Assembly: GCA_900321895.1 (NCBI GenBank)
Contig: ONYB01000040.1
Span: 1 to 12,888, forward strand
From: an uncultured Brachyspira sp.
GTDB lineage: Bacteria; Cyanobacteriota; Vampirovibrionia; Gastranaerophilales; Gastranaerophilaceae
Length of the DNA stretch: 12,888 bases
Reading direction: 5' to 3'
A program made the translations under genes and the position numbers. Shown here one piece after another: positions 7,444 through 12,888 of this stretch (its first letter is position 1; every line of letters begins with the position of its first letter). Below the pieces are notes generated by a model that saw only the letters and a list, made by a program, of their open reading frames with translations, was not told where the DNA came from and ran no database searches.

Positions 7444-8283
7444 ATGATAAGTGTAGACACTATAATGGACAGATTGCTTTTTAAAAGCCAAATTTCCGCA
7501 AGCCCCAAAAAACTTGCAAATTTGGCAGAACCTGTATTTAATCAGGTTCATGACAGCCAAATTATTATGCATTCGGAACTCCCTGTAAGATATGCAGACG
7601 GAATTGGATATCTTAAAACATCAAACACTACGCCAGTGCCGATGTTTAGCAAGAACACTCTTTTTACGAATTTTGAGAGCGAAGACGGACATAATATAGG
7701 TTATTATACTTATGATGTTGACTTTTCGAAGAAAGAAATAAACCACGGATATATTGAAACGCTTTCAAATCAAAGACATAAAGGTATTGGTGAAATATTG
7801 CGATTATCAAGCATTATGGAGCTCAAAGAAAACAATCTTAATGCAATCAAAATTGAAGCACTTTCGCCGGCAGTTCCATTTCACCTTCACTACAACTTTC
7901 AACCTGATGTAAAAGACAAAGACACAGCTTATAAACTTTTGTGTGACATTGCAAGCAACAATGATGTTGCAGAAAAATACAGAAAAGAAGCAAACGCACT
8001 GAGAAGAGCGTTACCTGAAGAAGAGAAACCTGATTCGGCACTAGAGGTATTAAAAGCAGATTTTTCACAAGGCAAAAGGAAACATATTAACCTTTCAAAA
8101 TCTTTGGCAAAAAAATTCAATGAGTTCATCACCCGTTTTGTAAACGCACATCAAAACAACTGGGATGAAGCAAAATTTGATTTTGACCGACTCCCGATGG
8201 TTCTGACAAAAGAAAAAATAGCCAAATGTTCTGATTTCTTCAACAAACTTTTCCAAAAACACGGGATTGACTACGAGGTGTAA
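7444..8283 (+). CDS. GNAT-like N-acetyltransferase domain protein of unknown substrate
   Basis: A 279-residue protein. Residues ~85-150 look like the core of a GNAT fold: strand GYYTYDVD, strand HGYIETL, then the acetyl-CoA pyrophosphate loop QRHKGIG (110-116, Q/RxxGxG type), a long helix (GEILRLSSIMELKENN) and strand AIKIEALSP with a following VPFHLHYNFQP segment typical of the GNAT C-terminus. The N-terminal ~60 residues and the C-terminal ~120 residues (charged, helical) are not recognised. It would transfer an acyl group in the cytosol; the substrate is unknown. The ATG at 7444 is 33 nt after rsmG with no SD; an in-frame ATG at 7465 is the alternative start. It converges on smpB 47 nt away. 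Confidence 0.68.
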   Translation: MISVDTIMDRLLFKSQISASPKKLANLAEPVFNQVHDSQIIMHSELPVRYADGIGYLKTSNTTPVPMFSKNTLFTNFESEDGHNIGYYTYDVDFSKKEINHGYIETLSNQRHKGIGEILRLSSIMELKENNLNAIKIEALSPAVPFHLHYNFQPDVKDKDTAYKLLCDIASNNDVAEKYRKEANALRRALPEEEKPDSALEVLKADFSQGKRKHINLSKSLAKKFNEFITRFVNAHQNNWDEAKFDFDRLPMVLTKEKIAKCSDFFNKLFQKHGIDYEV

Positions 8284-8330
8284 AATAAAAATCGAGGAAA
8301 AATATAAAATTCAAGTATTTAGCTAATCAC

Positions 8331-8783
8331 CTAGTACCTTGTTTTTGCAGCCCTGTCCATTTCTCGTTTTTGGTCTTTCTTTGTTATGTCCTCTCTCTTG
8401 TCGTGGAGTTTTTTACCTTTAGCAAGCCCAATTTGGACTTTTGCAAACCCTTTTAAGATATAAACTTCCAACGGGACTATTGTATAACCGTCTTTTTTCA
8501 CCTTACCTTGCATTTTCAGAATTTCTTTTTTGGTCAAAAGCAGTTTGCGAACTCTATCAGCTTTATGATTAAATCTATTGCCCTGTTCATACGGTGAAAT
8601 ATGACAGTTATAAAGAAAGACTTCGTTATCTTCAATCTTACAAAAACTATCTTTCAAATTTATTGCACTTTTTCTAACGGATTTAATTTCTGTTCCAGTC
8701 AAAACAATACCGGCTTCATATTTGTCAAAAATCAAGAAGTCGTGAAAAGCTTTTCTGTTTGTTGAAATAACCCTTTTTTCCAT
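8331..8783 (-). CDS. smpB: SsrA-binding protein SmpB
   Basis: A 150-residue protein, normal for SmpB, which binds tmRNA and delivers it to stalled ribosomes in trans-translation. The family signature is clear throughout: VISTNRKAFHDFLIFDKYEA, GIVLTGTEIKSVR, LKDSFCKI, the HISPYEQGNRFNHKADRVRK core, LLLTKKEI, and IGLAKGKKLHDKREDI ahead of the basic C-terminal tail that enters the decoding site and mRNA channel. No domain is missing. The ATG at 8783 fits the family N-terminus but has no SD; an extended -10 promoter ends 6 nt before it. The upstream gene on the same strand ends 29 nt away. The tmRNA gene (ssrA) is not in this window. Confidence 0.97.
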   Translation of the reverse strand: MEKRVISTNRKAFHDFLIFDKYEAGIVLTGTEIKSVRKSAINLKDSFCKIEDNEVFLYNCHISPYEQGNRFNHKADRVRKLLLTKKEILKMQGKVKKDGYTIVPLEVYILKGFAKVQIGLAKGKKLHDKREDITKKDQKREMDRAAKTRY

Positions 8784-8789
8784 AGTCTG

Positions 8790-8798
8790 ATTATATCA
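8790..8798 (-). promoter_or_regulatory. extended -10 promoter of smpB, probably leaderless
   Basis: On the minus strand TGATATAAT (8798-8790) is a perfect extended -10 element (TGnTATAAT), with 6 nt to the smpB ATG, which puts the transcript start on the A of the ATG. No good -35 box lies 17 nt upstream, as is common for extended -10 promoters. It sits in the 29-nt gap after the HEVRH gene. Confidence 0.55.
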
Positions 8799-8812
8799 CA
8801 AAATCCAAATTC

Positions 8813-9577
8813 TTATCCATAAAGTTTTTTATTTTCGCTTCTTGCCAAACTTAACTCATACTTTAAAATCTTTTTAATTAACTTTAACCTATCTTTCAGA
8901 TGAAAATATTCAACATCATCAAATCGTTTTGTTTTTAATTTCAAATTTTTAAAAGTTTTCCTCAATTTTGAATAAAGCTTTTCGTTATTAAACGCATTAA
9001 TCTCTGTACTTAACTCATTTTTACAAAATTGCAAAAAATCTATTTTTTCTTCCGTCGACAAACCCTTTATAATACCCTCAATCTTTGCTTTCATTTCCCC
9101 AATTTTAATTTTTTCACTTACATAAATGGTATTATCATAAAAGGCTTGTAAATCCGGTGATATATAATTTTGACGACGTATAGCTTTCGGATGAACCAAA
9201 CTATCGAACACATGACGAACCTCGTGAAACAAAACATTAGCATTTTCAACTTTTAAATTTTTACCGTTTTCATCTGTCGGTAAATACACCTGATATCCAC
9301 AAATTTTCTTGTTTTTTCCCCTTATCATCGTTGACATAAACCCGTCATAATCACTTTCATTTTTTCCCATACTTAAAAAAGAAATGCCAACTTTTTCTGG
9401 AACAGTTTTTATAAAAACATCTTTTAAAGAGCTTAAAGAAATTTGATCCCCACTAATTTTTTTTACGAAATTTCTATAAAAGACTTTTGACAAATTTTCA
9501 GCTTGGGTATCTCGTTTTTGCACAGACCCCTTAATTATTGAATACTTTAATTTTGCCATTTTAGAAACATCATACAT
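8813..9577 (-). CDS. unrecognised protein with HExxH zinc-metalloprotease-like motif
   Basis: A 254-residue protein I do not recognise. It has no signal peptide or membrane segment. The key feature is VLFHEVRHVFDSL with H118-E119-V-R-H122, the HExxH signature of zincins, on a predicted helix after a YQVYLP strand. About 70 residues later STEINAF (E192-I-N-A195) could supply the third ligand in the ExxA form of gluzincins. The remainder is Lys-rich and helical, notably the last 60 residues. If active it would be a cytosolic or non-classically exported metallopeptidase; the substrate is unknown. The ATG at 9577 has no SD but lies 6 nt after a TTTAAT box; an ATG at 9559 (MAKLKYS) is the alternative start. 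It lies 32 nt after the ABC ATPase gene and 29 nt before smpB on the same strand. Confidence 0.7.
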   Translation of the reverse strand: MYDVSKMAKLKYSIIKGSVQKRDTQAENLSKVFYRNFVKKISGDQISLSSLKDVFIKTVPEKVGISFLSMGKNESDYDGFMSTMIRGKNKKICGYQVYLPTDENGKNLKVENANVLFHEVRHVFDSLVHPKAIRRQNYISPDLQAFYDNTIYVSEKIKIGEMKAKIEGIIKGLSTEEKIDFLQFCKNELSTEINAFNNEKLYSKLRKTFKNLKLKTKRFDDVEYFHLKDRLKLIKKILKYELSLARSENKKLYG

Positions 9578-9583
9578 AATTAA

Positions 9584-9612
9584 ATTAAAAAGCCTGAATA
9601 AAAATTTTGCTA
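9584..9612 (-). promoter_or_regulatory. possible promoter of the HEVRH gene
   Basis: On the minus strand TAGCAA (9612-9607), 17 nt, TTTAAT (9589-9584), then 6 nt to the ATG at 9577, which lacks an SD. The TAG of the -35-like box is also the stop codon of the ABC ATPase gene. Both boxes are off-consensus; it is listed because spacing matches the stronger examples nearby. Confidence 0.35.
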
Positions 9613-10569
9613 CTTATATAAAAAACATTTTACAAAATGGGTATTGGAAAGCTTCACATAAGGCGGAACGTCCACACTACACCGTTCAAAACATTTCCGG
9701 CATCTTGTATGAAATTTACAGCCGACAGGCAAATTTGATGGAGAAGGTAATTCCCCACTAAGCACAATTCTATCCTTTTCATCCTCAACAAGTTGTGGAA
9801 CTGCACTCAATAAGGCTTGAGTGTACGGATGTTTCGGTGCTGTAAAAATCTCATCACATCTTCCTACTTCGACAATTTCACCCAAATACATAACCGCAAC
9901 CCTATCCGCAAGATATTTAATAACACTCATATCGTGCGTTATCAAAATCAGTGTCAGATTAAAATTATCCTTCAATTCCTTCAACAAATTTATAATTTGA
10001 GCCTGAATACTTACATCTAACGCACTCACAGGCTCATCTGCAACTATAAACTTCGGACTTAATACCAATGCCCTTGCTATCGCAATTCTCTGCCTCTGCC
10101 CTCCCGAAAACTCATGCGGATAAAGTTTCAAGACCTCATTCGACAACCCGACCTGCTCGAGTTTTTCATCAATAATCTTGTCTATTTCTTTATTAGAAAA
10201 TTTTGTGTTAATTTGCAATGGTTCTTTTAAAATTTCAGAAACTTTCATTTTAGGATTAAGACTTGCATAAGGATTTTGAAAAATCATTTGAGCATTTTGA
10301 CGATACTTCTTCAACTCCGCAGAATTGAACTTTAAAATATTTTTGCCCTCAAAATCTATCTCTCCTGATTTTGAATTTTCCAATCTCAAAATTGCCCTTG
10401 CAAGAGTCGACTTGCCACAACCGGATTCTCCAGCAATCGCGAGAATTTCACCTTTTTTAACATCAAGTGATACTCCGTTTACGGCATGAATAATCTGTTT
10501 TCCGCCAAACGCATTTTTATCGGAAACGTATTCCACAAACAGATTTTTGATTTCCAAAAGATTGTCCAT
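9610..10569 (-). CDS. oligopeptide/dipeptide ABC transporter ATP-binding protein (OppF/DppF type)
   Basis: A 319-residue ABC ATPase of the OppF/DppF family that would power peptide (or nickel) uptake from the cytosolic face. It has Walker A GESGCGKST (47-55), Q-loop Q98, ABC signature FSGGQRQR (154-161), Walker B FIVADEP (174-180) and switch H212 in ITHDMS. The C-terminal oligo_HPY extension (from ~230, HPYTQALLSAVPQ) carries the cysteine set C284, C290, C297, C315 (plus C293). In some Opp/Dpp ATPases the equivalent cysteines hold an Fe-S cluster. The partner OppD-type ATPase, permeases and binding protein are not in the window, so it is an orphan here. A TTGCAT-17-TAAAAT promoter ends 6 nt before the ATG and there is no SD. 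It is 48 nt downstream of tolC. Confidence 0.93.
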   Translation of the reverse strand: MDNLLEIKNLFVEYVSDKNAFGGKQIIHAVNGVSLDVKKGEILAIAGESGCGKSTLARAILRLENSKSGEIDFEGKNILKFNSAELKKYRQNAQMIFQNPYASLNPKMKVSEILKEPLQINTKFSNKEIDKIIDEKLEQVGLSNEVLKLYPHEFSGGQRQRIAIARALVLSPKFIVADEPVSALDVSIQAQIINLLKELKDNFNLTLILITHDMSVIKYLADRVAVMYLGEIVEVGRCDEIFTAPKHPYTQALLSAVPQLVEDEKDRIVLSGELPSPSNLPVGCKFHTRCRKCFERCSVDVPPYVKLSNTHFVKCFLYK

Positions 10570-10575
10570 AAAGAA

Positions 10576-10604
10576 ATTTTAGCCTAAGTTTATTTGAAAT
10601 GCAA
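10576..10604 (-). promoter_or_regulatory. promoter of the OppF-like gene, probably leaderless
   Basis: On the minus strand TTGCAT (10604-10599), exactly 17 nt, TAAAAT (10581-10576), then 6 nt to the ATG at 10569. The predicted start of transcription falls on the start codon. No SD is possible in the remaining space, and none is seen further up. Confidence 0.55.
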
Positions 10605-10617
10605 TTATATAAAGAGG

Positions 10618-12114
10618 CTACTTTTTCTTACGCTTTTGTGTTTGGGGTTTTTCCTCACTCTCGTCACAGTTGAGAACCTTATTCAAGTGGTTAATCAATT
10701 CCTCTGAATGGTAACGCATTGCATGCTCCGAACGGTGGTGGATATCAACTATATGATAATGCATTGCCATTTCAACCTGAATAAGTGCAATATTATAATT
10801 ATACAAAGCATCAACATAGGCCGTCATTGAAGAAACGTAGTCTTTTCTGGCATTCTGCATAGCAAGATAATTAACCGAACCCTCCCTATAATTTTCATCA
10901 ATCAAATTCAAGGTGTCAATCGCCTGCTTGACTTCCAACTGTGCTAACGGAATTTGTCGCTCTGCCTTTTCAACATTATTAAAAGCTCGCTTTACCTCAA
11001 AATACAAATCTTTTTTAAATAAATCAATCTCGTTATCTGCAAGATTTACTTGAGCTTCCGCCCCTTTAACACTATGTTTCAGCTCCATGAGGTTTACGGA
11101 TGAAGTCAAATTGACCCCGACCTTAAAACTGTTGTCCGTTGTTTGATTGGTATTGTACAAGCCATAGCCCGCATTTGCCGTCAAATCAGGGAAATACGTT
11201 CTTTTTATGTACAACAACGATTGTTCCATAGCATTCTTTGTAGAAATTAGAACATTTAAATCCGGACTGTTGTCATACGCAATCTGCACCGCCTTTTCCA
11301 TCGGAAAGCTAAACTCTTGTGGCTTAAAATCAAACAACGAAAGTGTTTTTGTCCCATAAGTATAATCGGCTTTAAAATCGAAAGTTTCAGTGTTTTTTAT
11401 CGTATAATCAGGTTGTGCATCTAAATACATTGAATTATTCAAGTCAATTTTGGCATTTTTGTAATCATTTTCCGCATCAATCAACTGAATATTTGCCTCT
11501 TTTAAATGAATTTCTGCCGTCGCCAAGTCAGGCATACGTTTACTTTTAGAAATTTTTACAAAATTTTCACAAATTTCTACATTATTTTTTGCAACAGTTA
11601 CAAGAGCCTTTGCTCGCAAGAGATTGTAATATTTTTGTTTAACATCAAAAAGGGTTGAACAAAGACTGTCCATGAACTCAAATTCCGCACCGATTTTGTA
11701 AAACTCCTCCATTTTTATATAAGCGGTTGTCTTGCCAAAATTCCAAATCAATTTATTAACGGTCACGGCAACCGTCGGCAATTCTCGATAATGACTGTTA
11801 TAGTAAATATTGTCTGAATTGTTTTCATTATAAAACCCTGCACCCGCTCCAATTACGGGAAAATATTGAGCTTTGGCTATACCTAAATTGCTTTTTGCAA
11901 TATCAAGGTTATATTTTTGCCTTCTGATTTTCGGGCTATTCTTAAACGCCGCCCCAATACAATCAATAATAGAAATATCACTGCCGTTTGTAATTGTTAT
12001 AGGCTTGAACAAGTCATCTTCATCAACCTCTTGTATCGCAAAACCCGCCGCACCGATATTAAAAGCCAGTGCCACAATCAAAAAGACAAGATTTATTTTC
12101 TTCCTAAAGTCCAT
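10618..12114 (-). CDS. TolC-family outer-membrane efflux/secretion channel with His-rich tail
   Basis: A 498-residue protein, normal for TolC/OEP family channels, which trimerise into an outer-membrane barrel and periplasmic tunnel for type I secretion or RND/ABC efflux. A hydrophobic N-terminal segment (residues ~7-26, VFLIVALAFNIGAAGFA) is the signal peptide. Two OEP repeats follow: ~50-230 (AFKNSPKIRRQKYNLDIAKS, then NKLIWNFGKT) and ~274-455 (ekAVQIAYDNSPDLNVL, then TLNLIDENYREGSVNYLAMQ and YNYNIALIQVEMA). The tail (452-476) holds seven His in 25 residues, then a Lys-rich end. No SD is found within normal distance of the ATG at 12114; translation may be coupled to a short overlapping ORF. 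No adaptor or inner-membrane pump gene is adjacent, so the substrate is unknown. Confidence 0.88.
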   Translation of the reverse strand: MDFRKKINLVFLIVALAFNIGAAGFAIQEVDEDDLFKPITITNGSDISIIDCIGAAFKNSPKIRRQKYNLDIAKSNLGIAKAQYFPVIGAGAGFYNENNSDNIYYNSHYRELPTVAVTVNKLIWNFGKTTAYIKMEEFYKIGAEFEFMDSLCSTLFDVKQKYYNLLRAKALVTVAKNNVEICENFVKISKSKRMPDLATAEIHLKEANIQLIDAENDYKNAKIDLNNSMYLDAQPDYTIKNTETFDFKADYTYGTKTLSLFDFKPQEFSFPMEKAVQIAYDNSPDLNVLISTKNAMEQSLLYIKRTYFPDLTANAGYGLYNTNQTTDNSFKVGVNLTSSVNLMELKHSVKGAEAQVNLADNEIDLFKKDLYFEVKRAFNNVEKAERQIPLAQLEVKQAIDTLNLIDENYREGSVNYLAMQNARKDYVSSMTAYVDALYNYNIALIQVEMAMHYHIVDIHHRSEHAMRYHSEELINHLNKVLNCDESEEKPQTQKRKKK

Positions 12115-12190
12115 ATCTTAATTCAAGAACTTCCATAGAGATAATTTCACCAAAGATATCGTACCACGGAAAAAGCAAATTATCAATCAC
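12104..12190 (-). CDS. possible 28-residue ORF overlapping the tolC start
   Basis: An open frame starts GTG at 12190 (an AGG lies 7 nt upstream) and ends TAG at 12106-12104, inside tolC codons 3-4. The product would begin with the GTG codon, continue IDNLLFPWYDIFGEIIS and end MEVLELRYGL. The frame is open further up to a TTG at 12226 (40 residues). The 11-nt overlap with tolC and the absence of an SD at the tolC ATG suggest translational coupling. I do not recognise the peptide and such a short frame can arise by chance. Confidence 0.35.
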   Translation of the reverse strand: MIDNLLFPWYDIFGEIISMEVLELRYGL

Positions 12191-12219
12191 AAAAGAACCT
12201 GCCGGTTTGACGGATTTTG

Positions 12220-12233
12220 ATAACAAATGTTAT
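12220..12233. promoter_or_regulatory. 14-bp imperfect palindrome upstream of tolC
   Basis: ATAACAAATGTTAT has 6-bp inverted arms (ATAACA/TGTTAT) around a central AA. It sits between the small membrane protein gene and tolC, about 106 nt before the tolC ATG, where an operator could lie. No clear promoter was found beside it. In AT-rich DNA such palindromes arise by chance, so this is a weak call. Confidence 0.25.
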
Positions 12234-12285
12234 AATAAATAATCACCGCTCAAATTAAACTAAATCTGCGAAATAGAAAGGGAAA

Positions 12286-12654
12286 TTATTTAGCAAAAGT
12301 AATCATATAAATAATAGTACCAAACACTAAAAACGAATAAATATTAACAAAAACACCTAAATAGAAAAATATCGGATAAAGAAAACGCATTATTCTATTT
12401 TTAAAATTGACTTTGGGCAATAACTGCGGACGCATTTTGCGAACTATTAATTCGACAACAAAACCGACGAAGAGTAACACGTCCAGCAAAATTATAATAG
12501 TAAAAATACCACTTAATGTTTCTAATGAAACGAACAAAACCGGAGAAAATTTTTCCGAAATCTTATAAAAACATGCAACGTAAACAAGCATCGCAACAAT
12601 TACATAAGAATTCAAAGAAATTAAACTTAATGAAATATATTCTTCGAGACGCAT
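12286..12654 (-). CDS. small multi-pass membrane protein, family unknown
   Basis: A 122-residue, strongly hydrophobic protein starting MRLEEYISLS. Likely membrane segments are ~13-30 (LNSYVIVAMLVYVACFY), ~47-70 (SGIFTIIILLDVLLFVGFVV), and ~91-118, which may be one long or two short helices (LYPIFFYLGVFV, then YSFLVFGTIIYMITF). A basic loop (72-90, RKMRPQLLPKVNFKNRIMR) separates the last two and should face the cytosol. I do not recognise a family. The ATG at 12654 is chosen because a TATAAG box with TG extension ends 6 nt before it, while a longer frame from TTG at 12741 starts inside a terminator hairpin. No SD is present. The next gene downstream is tolC, ~170 nt away, with no visible terminator between. 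Confidence 0.65.
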   Translation of the reverse strand: MRLEEYISLSLISLNSYVIVAMLVYVACFYKISEKFSPVLFVSLETLSGIFTIIILLDVLLFVGFVVELIVRKMRPQLLPKVNFKNRIMRFLYPIFFYLGVFVNIYSFLVFGTIIYMITFAK

Positions 12655-12660
12655 ACAAGA

Positions 12661-12689
12661 CTTATAACATAAAAACATAACTAAAACAA
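12661..12689 (-). promoter_or_regulatory. promoter of the small membrane protein gene, probably leaderless
   Basis: On the minus strand TTGTTT (12689-12684), 17 nt, TATAAG (12666-12661), preceded by TGT (extended -10), then 6 nt to the ATG at 12654. There is no SD. Confidence 0.5.
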
Positions 12690-12724
12690 AGGCTGTCGCC
12701 TTGTGGTTCTCCTCCACTCCATGT

Positions 12725-12755
12725 AAAAAGAGCCGTAACAAAAGTTACTGCTCTT
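12725..12755 (-). terminator. rho-independent terminator of a minus-strand transcript from the right
   Basis: Read on the minus strand, AAGAGC-a-GTAAC, loop TTTT, GTTAC-g-GCTCTT, then a T run (GCTCTTTTT). The stem is 11 paired positions with one mismatch. It would end a transcript coming from beyond the right edge and insulate the small membrane protein gene. On the plus strand no T run follows, so the direction is clear. Confidence 0.65.
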
Positions 12756-12776
12756 CTTACTTGGCCTTGGTGGGAG

Positions 12777-12887
12777 TGTCTTGACCTGCTCGCGTTAAAC
12801 GGGTCTGCGGTTGAATGCTGCATAAATATAATTTATTTAGCATTCAAGCCTTCGCCCTCCGCTCGCAGGTCGCTCGAACTTTAGACA
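12777..12887. repeat. large nested inverted repeat at the right edge
   Basis: Three sets of arms nest symmetrically: TGTCT (12777-12781)/AGACA (12883-12887), GACCTGC (12783-12789)/GCAGGTC (12865-12871), and an inner 37-nt hairpin with 9-bp arms TTGAATGCT (12811-12819)/AGCATTCAA (12839-12847), a 2x2 internal loop, ATAAAT/ATTTAT and loop ATA. The flanks are clearly more GC-rich than the genes of the window. No ORF of any credible length is found. It could be the end of a mobile element, a dispersed repeat, or a structured RNA that ends at the terminator at 12725-12755. I cannot tell which. Confidence 0.55.
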
Positions 12888-12888
12888 A

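Noticed and set aside
8284..8330. Terminator between the convergent GNAT-like and smpB genes
   Set aside because: No GC-containing stem-loop is present in these 47 nt, only AT-rich sequence. Termination here is not supported.
12690..12712. Small hairpin AAGGC/GCCTT followed by TGTTTT on the minus strand as a second terminator
   Set aside because: The stem is only about 5 bp and the T run is interrupted and overlaps the -35 box of the membrane protein promoter. The terminator at 12725-12755 is a better call.
12286..12741. Longer version of the small membrane protein starting at TTG 12741 (151 residues)
   Set aside because: The TTG lies in the loop of a terminator hairpin, and the extra 29 codons run through the terminator and the promoter boxes. 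The ATG at 12654 has a promoter 6 nt upstream.
12662..12823. 53-codon minus-strand ORF starting ATG at 12823
   Set aside because: It runs through the inner hairpin arm, the terminator and the promoter of the next gene. It has no ribosome site and no recognisable product.
1..12888. tRNA, rRNA, CRISPR arrays and transposase genes
   Set aside because: No cloverleaf-like or rRNA sequence, no regularly spaced direct repeats and no transposase motifs were seen by eye.

Overview
This is a 12.9 kb, AT-rich, densely coded chromosomal stretch from a diderm (LPS-type) bacterium. The envelope genes (a partial lpxI, an LptD/OstA-like barrel protein, a LytM peptidase and a TolC-type channel) require an outer membrane. 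Low G+C, heavy Lys/Asn/Phe use and several unfamiliar families fit an uncultured gut lineage. My best guess is a non-photosynthetic relative of Cyanobacteria (Gastranaerophilales/'Melainabacteria'), but this is inference and other AT-rich diderms are possible.

Left block, minus strand, 4298 down to 1: a tight envelope operon. A 34-residue single-pass membrane protein comes first, then a coiled-coil LytM/M23 peptidase (GTG start), an LptD-like outer-membrane assembly protein with an OstA domain (TTG start), a class II aldolase-family enzyme (4-nt ATGA overlap), and the first 26 codons of lpxI. Gaps are 21 nt or less and each gene has a visible Shine-Dalgarno (SD) sequence.

Middle block, plus strand, 4407-8283: a large P-loop NTPase with a TPR tail overlaps rsmG (16S rRNA m7G527 methyltransferase) and is followed by a GNAT-like protein. 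Its promoter lies back to back with that of the envelope operon in the 96-nt gap 4299-4394. The block converges with smpB.

Right block, minus strand, 12654 down to 8331: a small four-helix membrane protein, a possible short ORF overlapping the tolC start, tolC, an OppF/DppF-type ABC ATPase without permeases nearby, an unrecognised protein with an HEVRH zinc-protease-like motif, and smpB. The last ~130 nt of the window are more GC-rich and hold a large nested inverted repeat and an intrinsic terminator, probably the end of a neighbouring transcript or element.

The main pattern noticed is in translation signals. Genes inside the envelope operon have SD sequences. At least four genes that begin a transcription unit (NTPase-TPR, oppF-like, smpB, the small membrane protein), and perhaps two more, have no SD. 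Instead they have a -10-like hexamer 6-7 nt before the start codon, usually with a TTGCAN-type -35 box 17 nt further up. This predicts leaderless mRNAs.
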